Assembly: GCF_047556435.1 (NCBI RefSeq)
Contig: NZ_CP180210.1
Coordinates: 4,154,001-4,218,000, forward strand
Reading direction: 5' to 3'
DNA from: Alteromonas sp047556435
Lineage (GTDB): Bacteria > Pseudomonadota > Gammaproteobacteria > Enterobacterales > Alteromonadaceae
Length of the DNA stretch: 64,000 nucleotides
In this document: positions 1-8,493 of the stretch, piece after piece
Layout of the letters: the number at the start of each line of letters is the position of its first letter
Position numbering within the stretch: the stretch's first letter is position 1
Notes under the pieces: model-generated
Seen by the model: the letters and a program-made list of their open reading frames with translations, nothing else
Told to the model about the DNA's origin: nothing
The model's database searches: none
Made by a program: the position numbers and the translations under genes

Positions 1-39
1 GGAAGGAGACAGTTTCGACTGATAAGGAATTTGGTTAAC

Positions 40-1554
40 ATGTTATTTGACAACTCCACCATTAACTTTCTGATCCTTGGATTTGGCCCTCATACAAAAC
101 GTATCTACCACCCGTTACTGGAGCTGGCAGCTGAGGATGAGAGTGTAAATCTCAAAGCAGCACTCGATGTACAAGCCGGAGAGGCCAAAGCAAGAGAGTA
201 CCTTGCGGACAAACAAGTCCAACCGGAGCTCCACTTTATTGACTGTAAAGAGGTCACCGAACGCCAATTGAGTTGCAGGCTCACGAATTTGCTGAATGAC
301 ATAGTGCATCGTCATCAAATTAATAGCGTGATCATTGCTACAGAACCTCTTGTACATTTCCCCTATGCAAAATGGGCATTGCAAAAAGGATTATCAGTGT
401 TAATGGACAAGCCCATCTCTTCTTATGAAAATGTCGCGAACAATTTGAGAAAAGCCCGTCAGGTCGCAGCAGATTATTACGAGCTGAATGATTGCTACCT
501 GCAATCACAAAAGTCTCATCCAAGACAAATGTTTTCCATGATGGCACAAAGACGACACCAAACATCGTTTACTATTTTGAAAGAAAAAATTGAAGACTGC
601 TTTAAACAAACCAATTGCCCAGTTACCAACTTTCAGACTTTTCACTCTGATGGACAATGGCGTATGCCCACTGAAGTAGTAGAGCAACATTATCATCCCT
701 ATAATCAAGGATACGGAAAATGCTCCCACAGTGGCTATCACTATTTCGATATCATTCCCTACGTGTTGGAATCGGGCCTTGGCGGTAATAAGTATTATGA
801 CAACGCAGAGGTTTTCGCCAATGCGGTGCGTCCGTTAGATGTTCTGCAACAGTTTTCCTTGGATGATTACCGAAAGCTGTTTGGCTTGAAACACTTCGAT
901 AAAAATAACAAGTACAGTAGTGAAGAATTGACCTTCCTAATGCAGAACTACGGTGAAGTAGATTGTAGTAGCAATATAAGTTTTCGTCAGGGCAATAAGA
1001 CTCTCACCAACCTATCTATTAATCTGACTCACAATGGCTATTCACAGCGTAACTGGGTATCCGCGATAGGCCGAGACTTGTATAAAGGTAATGGTCGGGT
1101 CTCCCACGAATCTCATATCATCCAACAGGGGCCCTTCCAGAATATTCACTTTCACTCCTACAAGTCTGATCATGAACATCGTAAGGGGGACCCGATAATT
1201 GGTACCAAAGAGCATTTAGAAATTTATGTATTCCGTAATCACAAAATGCTGGGAGGCAATCATGTAGAAACCTTCGATATCAGCGATTTAAGGCAACAAG
1301 AGGGTGGTAATAAGGGGTTAAGTGGCAAGTCTAAATCCAAGCTTTATTATGAGTTTATTGAAGGAATTAGGGGTAATATCACTAGAGAAGAGGTCAAGTC
1401 CGACTTTAGCAAACACGAAGCTGGTGCTTTGATTACCTCTGCAGTTTATCAATCTATCTGTCACGCAGCGCAAAATGAAAACCCATTGGTAAAAACATCA
1501 CTGCCATTAGGTATGCCCCTGGCCGTTGCGGAACAATTAAAACACTCTGCTTGA
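40..1554 (+). CDS. Gfo/Idh/MocA-family oxidoreductase
   Basis: About 504 residues. The N-terminal part has a Rossmann-like strand-loop (ILGFGPHTKRIYHPLL), a conserved-type segment ATEPLVHFPYAKWALQKG and then VLMDKPIS, which is the EKP-type motif of Gfo/Idh/MocA NAD(P)-dependent sugar or cyclitol dehydrogenases. The C-terminal half is longer than the usual 330-400 residues and has many His/Tyr residues; I do not recognise a substrate. I prefer the ATG at 40 over the TTG at 31 because AAGGAA at about 23-28 is spaced for it. The stop is followed after one base by an HlyD gene and then an MFS gene, so it is probably the first gene of a three-gene unit making and exporting a small molecule. Family is reasonably sure, substrate unknown. 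Confidence 0.75.
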   Translation: MLFDNSTINFLILGFGPHTKRIYHPLLELAAEDESVNLKAALDVQAGEAKAREYLADKQVQPELHFIDCKEVTERQLSCRLTNLLNDIVHRHQINSVIIATEPLVHFPYAKWALQKGLSVLMDKPISSYENVANNLRKARQVAADYYELNDCYLQSQKSHPRQMFSMMAQRRHQTSFTILKEKIEDCFKQTNCPVTNFQTFHSDGQWRMPTEVVEQHYHPYNQGYGKCSHSGYHYFDIIPYVLESGLGGNKYYDNAEVFANAVRPLDVLQQFSLDDYRKLFGLKHFDKNNKYSSEELTFLMQNYGEVDCSSNISFRQGNKTLTNLSINLTHNGYSQRNWVSAIGRDLYKGNGRVSHESHIIQQGPFQNIHFHSYKSDHEHRKGDPIIGTKEHLEIYVFRNHKMLGGNHVETFDISDLRQQEGGNKGLSGKSKSKLYYEFIEGIRGNITREEVKSDFSKHEAGALITSAVYQSICHAAQNENPLVKTSLPLGMPLAVAEQLKHSA

Positions 1555-1555
1555 T

Positions 1556-2653
1556 ATGCCCATACAGAAACTAAACGATAAAGGACTGTTTACTCTACCA
1601 ACTATTTTGTCAGTGCTAGGGGGGGGGCTATTGTTGCTGAGCACCTTTTATTTGGCGCACCTCAACAGTCTGATTATCGTTGAAGATGCCAGAGTCAAAG
1701 CGGATATATACACCATTCGCAGCCAAGTAGATGGTCAGGTCACTCGCTCTGAATATTATCTCAAAGGTCAAGAGTTTATGCGCGACACACTGGTGGTCGC
1801 TATTGACGAAGCCGAAGTGGCTGCTGAGCTAGATGTCTTAGCTGCGCAACAGAGAGAACTCATTCATCAACGGGACTTATTGATTCAGGAAATGGAAATT
1901 TCGCACCGAAAACTGGATATAGACCTAGAAGCCGATCAGCTTGAGTTTGAGCAGGTTCAGGAGTTAGAAAAGAAGCAAAGCATCATCGTGAGTGAATCAC
2001 AACAGGAATTTGCCAGAGTGAAGCAGCTACAGAGAGCCGGGTTAGCGACAGAAAAAGATCTGTCGATTGCTGACTTTCAACTCAACAGCCATCAACGAGA
2101 TCTAAAAATAAGTCAGTTGGAAATACAAAAGATACTTCTGCAACTGCGGAAACAAAGACTAAAGAAGGAGCAGCTTAATATTCAACACAAAAAGGTTTTC
2201 AGCGTAACTGAAAAGCTAAGCGCATTAGAAATGCGTAAAAAGCAGCTAATTCTCAAAATGGATAACTATCGCTATTTCGCACCCGCCACCGGAGTGCTGG
2301 ATGAAGTTTTTGTATTGCCTGGTGAGCATGTATCTAAAGGGGAAAGGCTGTTTCTGTTGCATTCAAAGGAGTCCATACGTGTAGTGGCTAACATTCTGGA
2401 GTCGGATATCCGCCATATTGCCATTGGTGATTCGGCTACTGTCTCTTTTGATGCTTATCAAGAGGCTTCTTATCAAGCGAAAGTAAGTAAGATCTCTACA
2501 TTGACCCAAAGCCAAAAAGCTGTCGTCGCTCCTACTCAAATTATATCCAATTTTATCAAAGTTTCGCAACGTGTGGAAGTAGAGCTGATTTTGGAGCAAA
2601 ACGAACTCATGATAGTTCCCGGTATGATGAGTAAAGTCATCTTTGAAAAATAG
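1556..2653 (+). CDS. HlyD/EmrA-type membrane fusion protein
   Basis: 365 residues: a single N-terminal membrane segment (about residues 14-38), a lipoyl-like half (VDGQVTRSEY), a long Gln/Glu/Lys-rich coiled-coil hairpin (about 80-235), the second lipoyl half around APATGVLDEVFVLPGEHV, and a beta-barrel domain to the end. That order is the periplasmic adaptor layout of EmrA/HlyD proteins, which link an inner-membrane pump to an outer-membrane channel. It starts within one base of the upstream oxidoreductase stop and is followed after two bases by an MFS exporter, the normal EmrA-EmrB arrangement. No TolC-like gene is nearby, so a chromosomal channel would be needed. Confidence 0.85.
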   Translation: MPIQKLNDKGLFTLPTILSVLGGGLLLLSTFYLAHLNSLIIVEDARVKADIYTIRSQVDGQVTRSEYYLKGQEFMRDTLVVAIDEAEVAAELDVLAAQQRELIHQRDLLIQEMEISHRKLDIDLEADQLEFEQVQELEKKQSIIVSESQQEFARVKQLQRAGLATEKDLSIADFQLNSHQRDLKISQLEIQKILLQLRKQRLKKEQLNIQHKKVFSVTEKLSALEMRKKQLILKMDNYRYFAPATGVLDEVFVLPGEHVSKGERLFLLHSKESIRVVANILESDIRHIAIGDSATVSFDAYQEASYQAKVSKISTLTQSQKAVVAPTQIISNFIKVSQRVEVELILEQNELMIVPGMMSKVIFEK

Positions 2654-2655
2654 CG

Positions 2656-4170
2656 ATGCGTAAAATTAACTGGCGAGACTGGCTGTCAGTTGCAGTGGTG
2701 TCGTTTGGCTCGTTCACGGCTTTGCTTAGCAGTACTAATGTGGAAATCGCGTTTCCTTATATAATGGGAGCGTTGGGCATGGAGCTTAAGATGGTTCAAT
2801 GGACTGTCTCCATCTTCATGATTGTTATGACCATTGCTATGTTCACCACAGCTGATGCCACCAGACGTTATGGTTTACGATTTTGCTTTTTACTCAGTGC
2901 CTTTATCATGTTGTTTGGTTCCGGTATATGTGCGCTGGCAGAAAGTAGTAGCATTCTGATAATAGGACGGGCCGTTCAGGGGTTTGCTGTCGGCTTTCAA
3001 ATGCCCCTTGGGGCGATTTTGGTTTCGAAGATTTTTCCAACTGAACGTATCGGTTTTGCTATGGGGATCTATGGTGCCGTCATGTTGCTGGCACCAGCTA
3101 TGGGGCCGGTAATGGGGGGGTACTTAGTTGAAAAATTTCAGTGGGGAGCTATCTTCTATTTACAAATTCCACTGGCAATGTTTTCTGCCCTGACGGGCTA
3201 CTTGTTCCTGAAACAGGAAAAAGTTGCCCAAATAGCCTCAGCTAAGGTTAAGACATACGATTTAATGGGGTTGTTACTGGTATCAGTACACATTGTCAGT
3301 ATGTTTATGTGCTTATCTGAGGTGCAAGAGCAAGGACTATTCAGGGTAGAAAGTTTCAGTCTTGCGTTGCTCTGCGTGGCAGCATTAGTGCTGTTTTTGG
3401 GACAGGAGCTTAGACACCCCTTCCCACTTTTAAACCTAAAGCTGTTTAGCAAAATCGAATTTTGCATTTCCTTACTTGTGATTTTGTTAATAGGCTTCGG
3501 TCTGTTTAGTTCTGTATTAATTGTGCCTTACTACTTTCAAAATGTGTTGCAGATGCCTGCTGCGGATGTGGGTGAAAGCCTAATTTGGACAGGCCTCATC
3601 ATGTCTCTGTTATCTCCTGTATGTGGCAAACTCAGTGATATGGATTTTCTGTTTGCCCTTGTTGTTAGTGGCCTGATCTTGTTTTTCTTGTCATGCTATT
3701 GGATTAGTGAAATCCAATTAGGCAGCACTATTCAGTCTATTATTTTACTATTAATATTGGGTAGGATTGGATTTTCTATTTTGCTGCCCGCTATTTATAC
3801 TAATTCAATGCGGATGTTAAACGAAACTGAAGTAGCGGACGGCGCTGTTTTGATAAATCTAGCCAGACAATTGGGCGGGACTTTTGGAGTTATTTATGTT
3901 AGTGGCTATTACGAACACACCAGTTATCAGGTTTCTGCTTATTTAAAAATGTTGTTTTCTACTGAACACCTGCAAAACACTTTGACAGGGCCCTTGTCCC
4001 AACAGCAACTTCTTATAGAACTGGCTCAGTACAGTGACCCAATTAACAAGTTATCTGGTTTTATCGCTTTTGTTGAAATATTCAGGCTTACTGCCTTAAT
4101 GGCGTTAGCTACCATCGCCATTATTGTTGTTCATCGACTTTACAAATTAATAACCACAAAATCAGCTTAA
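2656..4170 (+). CDS. MFS drug/metabolite exporter, DHA2 (EmrB-like) type
   Basis: 504 residues, almost entirely hydrophobic, consistent with 14 membrane segments. Residues near IIGRAVQGFAVGFQMPLGA and GPVMGGYLVEKFQWGAIFYL match the motif regions of DHA2 proton-driven exporters. It follows the adaptor gene by two bases, so the two should form an EmrAB-like efflux pair. The upstream oxidoreductase suggests export of an endogenous product, but that is inference. It is the last gene before the decayed transposon material at 4.4 kb. Confidence 0.85.
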   Translation: MRKINWRDWLSVAVVSFGSFTALLSSTNVEIAFPYIMGALGMELKMVQWTVSIFMIVMTIAMFTTADATRRYGLRFCFLLSAFIMLFGSGICALAESSSILIIGRAVQGFAVGFQMPLGAILVSKIFPTERIGFAMGIYGAVMLLAPAMGPVMGGYLVEKFQWGAIFYLQIPLAMFSALTGYLFLKQEKVAQIASAKVKTYDLMGLLLVSVHIVSMFMCLSEVQEQGLFRVESFSLALLCVAALVLFLGQELRHPFPLLNLKLFSKIEFCISLLVILLIGFGLFSSVLIVPYYFQNVLQMPAADVGESLIWTGLIMSLLSPVCGKLSDMDFLFALVVSGLILFFLSCYWISEIQLGSTIQSIILLLILGRIGFSILLPAIYTNSMRMLNETEVADGAVLINLARQLGGTFGVIYVSGYYEHTSYQVSAYLKMLFSTEHLQNTLTGPLSQQQLLIELAQYSDPINKLSGFIAFVEIFRLTALMALATIAIIVVHRLYKLITTKSA

Positions 4171-4410
4171 GCAAAAGACAAGATCGTTTAGCATTAAGCT
4201 TGCTTTTTACTTCAAACTAAAATTATTTGGAACAAGTGGCGCTGGTTCTGAGTTTTTTAACCACTCTATTTAATCTTATCCAATATGCAGTACTGTAGTT
4301 GCGAGGCATTATGGTCCGTTTAAAGTAATATTAAAATTGGAGTGATAAAGTGTGTACATTAATCTATACTGGTTAGACAAAGGTACAATAGAAACAGCAT
4401 TTTACCTCGC

Positions 4411-4641
4411 TTGAGAGAGTTAAAAAAGTTTGAAGATTTTCATAGGGCACTAAAAAATAAATATAGTATTGGTGAAGGTAAAAGTTCGTTTTTATATCTG
4501 GCTGAATTTAGGGATAGTGTTATTGATATACGAGAAAAATTTCCTCTCCTTCTCATTGATCGCTCAATCAAGATTTCAAACACATTGGCATTACGTCATC
4601 CGACCATTCCTAAATCTAAAGTTTTAAATGTTCTCACCTAA
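4411..4641 (+). pseudogene. tnsA-like remnant of a second Tn7-type element
   Basis: The segment SVIDIREKFPLL...ISNTLALRHP is clearly TnsA-like: the intact TnsA at 38.2-39.1 kb has SVTDIREQFPL...ISKRLGIKHP in the same order. The fragment keeps only about 50 TnsA-like residues and lacks the catalytic Glu and the Asp/Lys part. The reading frame ends exactly at the TA duplicated by the IS630 insertion. Orientation is opposite to the intact tns operon, so this is debris of another or rearranged element. It has no good start codon and is very unlikely to be functional. Confidence 0.65.
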
Positions 4642-5794
4642 ATAACTGTTCCTAAGTGTAGATCACCCCATGGAGGGAACTCAGTGTGATTTCTGCGATC
4701 AGATCAATCGCCAAAAAGAAATTACCGAGAACCACACTGAGCATGAACAGAATAGCATTGATTGACCGGGCTGAGCGACGCCGTTTAGAAAAAATCGTTC
4801 AACGCAGTAAAGATAAACGCTTTAGTCGACGGGGAAATGCTGTGCTTTTGGTTCACAAGGGCCAGTCCCGTAAGCGCGTTGCTTTATTGCTGAGTGCAGC
4901 ACGTTCTTCGGTCAGTCGCTGGTGCAAGTGGTATGAAGAATCAGGCATAGACGGTTTAAAAGATGCCGAGCATGGCAAACCGGCTTATTTGCCGGATGAC
5001 ATCATAGTGCAGTTACTCTTCCTACTGATTCCATGGACACCACAAGATCTCGGTTATCAGCGTAGCCGATGGAGTTCGGAATTACTGGCGAAGGTAATTC
5101 ATGAGAATACTGGGATCCGAGTACACAGCTCGACTTTACGGCGGTGGATGCCAGAACTTGGTATTGTTTGGCGTAGAGCGGCGCCTACTTTGCGGATAAG
5201 AGATCCACACAAGGAAGAGAAACTGGCAGCGATTCAAGCCGCGCTTGATAAGTGTTCTGCCGAACATCCGGTGTTTTACGAGGATGAGGTGGATATTCAT
5301 CTGAACCCTAAAATAGGTGCGGATTGGGGGTTCAGAGGAAAACAGCGGTTAGTTCCAACGCCAGGACAAAATGAAAAATACTATCTGGCCGGCGCGTTAA
5401 ATGCCGGCACCGGCAAAGTGCTTTATGTGGGGCGACACTCAAAATGCTCAGAGATATTTATCCGGCTAATGGAGCATTTAAGAAAAACGTACCGGCAGGC
5501 AAAAACCATCACACTGATTGTGGACAATTACATTATTCACAAAAGTAAAAAGACGCAGGCATGGCTGAAGCAGAATCCCAAATTTACCTTGCTGTTCCAG
5601 CCAGTCTACAGCCCTTGGGTTAACAAAATTGAAAAATTATGGCATGCATTACATGAAACCGTAACCCGCAATCACAGGTGCACTGAAATGTGGGAATTGC
5701 TACAACGAGTACGGCGTTTTATGGAAACCGCATCGCCATTTCCAGGCAACCAGCATGGATTGGCTAAGGCGACGCACAGTTAGGATCAGTTATT
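4641..5794 (+). mobile_element. IS630-family insertion sequence
   Basis: Imperfect terminal inverted repeats AATAACTGTTCCTAAGTGT (left, from 4641) and the complement of AATAACTGATCCTAACTGT (right, to 5794) bound a single transposase gene. The dinucleotide TA lies on both sides (4639-4640 and 5795-5796), the standard IS630/Tc1 target duplication. It sits at the end of the tnsA-like remnant. The element looks complete. Confidence 0.85.
4743..5783 (+). CDS. IS630-family transposase
   Basis: About 346 residues from the ATG at 4743 (an upstream in-frame GTG at 4686 exists, but the homologous-looking part starts with MNRIALIDRAERRR). It has an N-terminal helix-turn-helix region (about residues 15-80), then a DDE domain: VFYEDEVDIHL (first Asp), TLIVDNYIIHKS (second Asp) and SPWVNKIEKLWH (Glu). 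Such enzymes insert at TA, as seen here. Undisturbed frame and intact ends suggest it could be active. Confidence 0.85.
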   Translation: MNRIALIDRAERRRLEKIVQRSKDKRFSRRGNAVLLVHKGQSRKRVALLLSAARSSVSRWCKWYEESGIDGLKDAEHGKPAYLPDDIIVQLLFLLIPWTPQDLGYQRSRWSSELLAKVIHENTGIRVHSSTLRRWMPELGIVWRRAAPTLRIRDPHKEEKLAAIQAALDKCSAEHPVFYEDEVDIHLNPKIGADWGFRGKQRLVPTPGQNEKYYLAGALNAGTGKVLYVGRHSKCSEIFIRLMEHLRKTYRQAKTITLIVDNYIIHKSKKTQAWLKQNPKFTLLFQPVYSPWVNKIEKLWHALHETVTRNHRCTEMWELLQRVRRFMETASPFPGNQHGLAKATHS

Positions 5795-5801
5795 TAGCCG
5801 C

Positions 5802-6886
5802 GAATTCAACTCCGAAGTGCACCACTCGCTAAATTAGGCCGCCTTGCGTAATTCATCGAATACCGCGACTGGTTGCCTAAAGCCGAGACACTTTCTCGGT
5901 CTGGCATTTAATGCCTGTTCAACCTCTCTAATCTGTTTGTCTGTTCCCGTACGTTAATCGGTGCCTTTCCGTATGTATTGGCGCAGCAAACCGTTGAAGT
6001 TTTCATTCAATTCGCGTTCCCATGATGAATAAGGGTTCGCGAAGTAGACATCTGTTTTAAGCTTCTTTGCGACCAGCTCATGATCACAAAATTCGCTGCC
6101 GTTGTCCGTCGTGATGGTTCGTACATGACCTCGATATTTCCACAACATGCCGACCATGGCCCGGGCCACATCGGCTGCGCTTTTCGCGGGCACTTTGCGT
6201 ATCAGATACAGCTTACTTTTCCGCTCGAACAAACTGACAATCGCGCCCGTTCCTTGCTTGCCCAGAACCATCTCAGCTTCCCAGTCACCAAATCGTTTCT
6301 TCTTATTCACGATGGCGGGACGATGCTCAATCCCAACGCGATTCGGAATAATTACGCGTTTGGCACGATCACCTTTACGATGTCGGCGGTGACTCTGACG
6401 CAGTTGTTTATAGAGCTTGCCGCCACGTAATCTATCACGATGGACATGGCCATAGATCCACTCGTGGCTAACGTCATGCCCGATGATTTTACCTACGCCA
6501 GCTATCTGCTCAGGACTCCATTTCTCGTTAAGCCCGAACTCAACAAAGGTGATCGTCAGTTCAGATACCCTGAACTTTGCGGCCTGGCATCATCGCTTCA
6601 ACGCCTTAGCCTGGGCGACTTCCGGTAGGTAATGGTTATCCCGGATTCGATTGCGTTTTACTTCCCGGCTGATGGTGCTGTGACTCACTCTCAGACGTTT
6701 TCCAATCTCCCGATAACTGAAACCCTCGCGCAAGTAGGCCTCAATCTGGTATCGTTGTCCCTCGATCAACTGCTTGTAACTCATGGTAACTACTCATGTT
6801 TGTTTGGCGACTACAGAGTACCACCAACAGGCAGTTGATCGTCTGTCACCCATTAACCATGAGTGGTGCACTTATTATCTGAATTC
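5802..6886 (-). mobile_element. Decayed IS30-family insertion sequence
   Basis: Inverted ends share GAATTC, eight variable bases, then AGTGCACCACTC (5802-5827 on the left; complement at 6861-6886 on the right), enclosing one transposase frame broken by stops. The 10-mer GCCGCGAATT occurs at the left edge (5797-5806) and again just past the right edge (6900-6909), so the exact boundary and duplication are ambiguous. It lies directly next to the IS630 copy. Confidence 0.7.
5834..6784 (-). pseudogene. IS30-family transposase with two nonsense codons
   Basis: The frame from the ATG at 6784 to a stop at 5834-5836 is a continuous 317-codon IS30-type reading frame except for in-frame stops at 6590-6592 (TGA) and 5954-5956 (TAA). 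The N-terminal part carries the helix-turn-helix (YREIGKRLRVSHSTISREVK). The central part has the DDE domain (FGDWEAEMVLGKQ, TITTDNGSEFCDHE, ENFNGLLRQY), and beyond the second stop the family tail (EVEQALNARPRKCLGF) is still readable. Because all pieces are in one frame, point mutations rather than indels seem to have killed it. Confidence 0.8.
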
Positions 6887-6996
6887 GGGGTGCGCTATCG
6901 CCGCGAATTTTGATAATATTTCTCGAAAGCTGAGAAGCGGCCTATTTAAACTGGATAGGTCGTTTGAGAATAGGGTAAGAAAACAGCGATGTTGAA

Positions 6997-7341
6997 ATGA
7001 ACATTCTCTTTTTATGTACTAGCAACTTGAATCGCTCTGTTACGGCTGAGAAACTATTCTCAGCTAAGTTCCCTATGCATCAATTCCGTTCAGCAGGTCT
7101 CAGTAGAAAATATTGCAAGTATTACAGCACGACACTATGTACCGAAAAGCTTTTAGACTGGGCCAACCAAATTTTCACAATGGAAGTCGCTCACAAACAG
7201 AGAATTGAGGAGTACACTGGCTCTGCTTATTTGAACAAAATTGTTGTACTAGATATACCAGACGAGTTCAAGATAATGGATCCAAATTTAGTAGATTTGC
7301 TTCTACTACGTGTGCAGATTTCTCCTCAGCGCGATACTTAA
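6997..7341 (+). CDS. Low-molecular-weight protein phosphatase-like protein
   Basis: 114 residues. It opens with NILFLCTSNLNRSVTAE, which holds the C-x5-R-S phosphate-binding loop of LMW protein tyrosine phosphatases (Cys7, Arg13). Near residue 86 there is DIPDEFKIMDPNLV, the position of the family's general-acid Asp-Pro. The last 15 residues look scrambled compared with the family's usual Leu-Leu-Lys-rich end and may reflect a late frameshift. It belongs to the short subgroup often seen in mobile regions, whose substrate is not known. It stands alone between an IS30 remnant and an ISAs1 scrap. Confidence 0.65.
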   Translation: MNILFLCTSNLNRSVTAEKLFSAKFPMHQFRSAGLSRKYCKYYSTTLCTEKLLDWANQIFTMEVAHKQRIEEYTGSAYLNKIVVLDIPDEFKIMDPNLVDLLLLRVQISPQRDT

Positions 7342-7533
7342 GACACTTATAGAACGAGTGTTGAATGAAGTGCTTTTTTGTCAGACAGAATTTCAGATGA
7401 TAGAGCCTGAACAAATTCAGCCTGTTCTGTCAATTTGTTGGGGGGCAGGATTCTTATAAATTAAGTGACGGAAGTTTCGCCAGTAAAGCTGGTGAAAACG
7501 ATGTTGGAGCCAGGGCGAGAGTGTGAACATTTT
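7342..7533. other. Intergenic stretch without recognised genes
   Basis: Together with 7720-8087 this forms a gene-poor stretch around the ISAs1 remnant. I see no RNA gene, strong hairpin or conserved frame; it looks like degraded mobile DNA. Confidence 0.4.
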
Positions 7534-7716
7534 TTAAGCATTCACGATTAATTCCAGCACGTCTTCAATCATTATTGCCACCTTCTGTTTTCGATTGGCA
7601 CCCGCTTGTATTGTCTTCTCTAGGCGTATTTGGTCCAGCGCGACATGCCGGAAACACGCCAGGTTACCTGCAGCATGACCACGATTAATTAGACTGATAT
7701 CTTCACGCATCGTCAC
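7534..7716 (-). pseudogene. ISAs1-family transposase C-terminal remnant
   Basis: The 60-residue minus-strand frame contains EDISLINRGHAAGNLACFRH and IRLEKTIQAGANRKQK, which match in order the C-terminal end of ISAs1/H-repeat transposases (…IRKGHGAENLAVLRHIALNLLKQEK-like). The catalytic domain and the ends of the element are missing. It is debris. Confidence 0.65.
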
Positions 7717-8087
7717 ATCGAGAACTCAATGCAGCAGGTTTTCTACACCCAATGGGCTCGCACTGTGTTGGCAAACTGCTCAGCGGATAAGCCTTCGCTA
7801 TGCTATTCGCATTAATGAGTCCTGGCACTTGCTAGGATAACCTCGTTATAAGTACAGCGAGAGGGCTCTCGAATTAATACAGGAGCATGATGAAAACTAT
7901 AACTAAGATAATCGAAGTTACAAAAAAAGGCCCTATTTAGGCAGCATTCAGTGCTATTGAGCTTGGTGAACTCAATGCAAATCTTCTTGGTCAAACACTG
8001 TAGTCAGCTCTTTGGCTAGCGCACAGCAGTCAAAATTTAAACAAAAAAGTGTATTTTTCTGCAACTAGCATTCCATGAGCTAGAGAC

Positions 8088-8399
8088 CTATTTTGCAATG
8101 ATAGGCTTCAACGAAGTTATCAAACGTTTAAGTAACTCACAATTTTCTTGCTTACCACCATAAAAATCACGAACAGCTTGTTGAAGGTCTTCGGGTAATG
8201 TGGCCTCATCAGAGAATCGATAATTCTCGATAACGTTAAGTACTCTTCTCGCGTTCTTACCAAAGCGTTTTATTTTCCCTTTATTCCAGTCAGATATCTG
8301 AGACTGAGGGACTCGTGCCTCTTTAGCTAGCTGGTTTTGGCTAATACCTGATGTGCTTAAAAATTCTTGCAATTCAATCTTAAATGAATCTAGATTCAT
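8088..8399 (-). CDS. Helix-turn-helix (XRE/Cro-type) regulator
   Basis: About 103 residues from the ATG at 8399. A Cro/CI-type helix-turn-helix is visible: SGISQNQLAKEARVPQSQIS followed by DWNKGKIKRFG. The frame could extend to 8465, but that would run through the AT-rich control region and has no better ribosome site. It is divergent from the OGG-type glycosylase gene at 8494, so it is well placed to control that gene, itself, and perhaps the cluster. Phage-like regulators of this type commonly guard defence modules; that role here is inferred. Confidence 0.75.
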   Translation of the reverse strand: MNLDSFKIELQEFLSTSGISQNQLAKEARVPQSQISDWNKGKIKRFGKNARRVLNVIENYRFSDEATLPEDLQQAVRDFYGGKQENCELLKRLITSLKPIIAK

Positions 8400-8419
8400 T
8401 GGAATAAACTTATCTTTTT

Positions 8420-8493
8420 TTATCGGTTTCACTTTATTATATCTATAATTTTCGATAAAATACAACCTAAGTTTACTTCACTAATCCATAACT
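8420..8493. promoter_or_regulatory. Divergent control region between regulator and glycosylase
   Basis: AT-rich 95-bp gap. A perfect TATAAT lies at 8444-8449 facing the glycosylase gene; a matching -35 box is weak. TTATCG (8420-8425) and CGATAA (8453-8458) form an inverted pair around it, a plausible operator for the HTH protein. A related ATAATTNTCGATAA string recurs inside the regulator gene near 8220-8235. Nothing here is proven. Confidence 0.4.

Noticed and set aside
4181..4410. Second Tn7 right end upstream of the tnsA-like fragment
   Set aside because: No repeated TnsB-like sites or TGT terminus could be found there.
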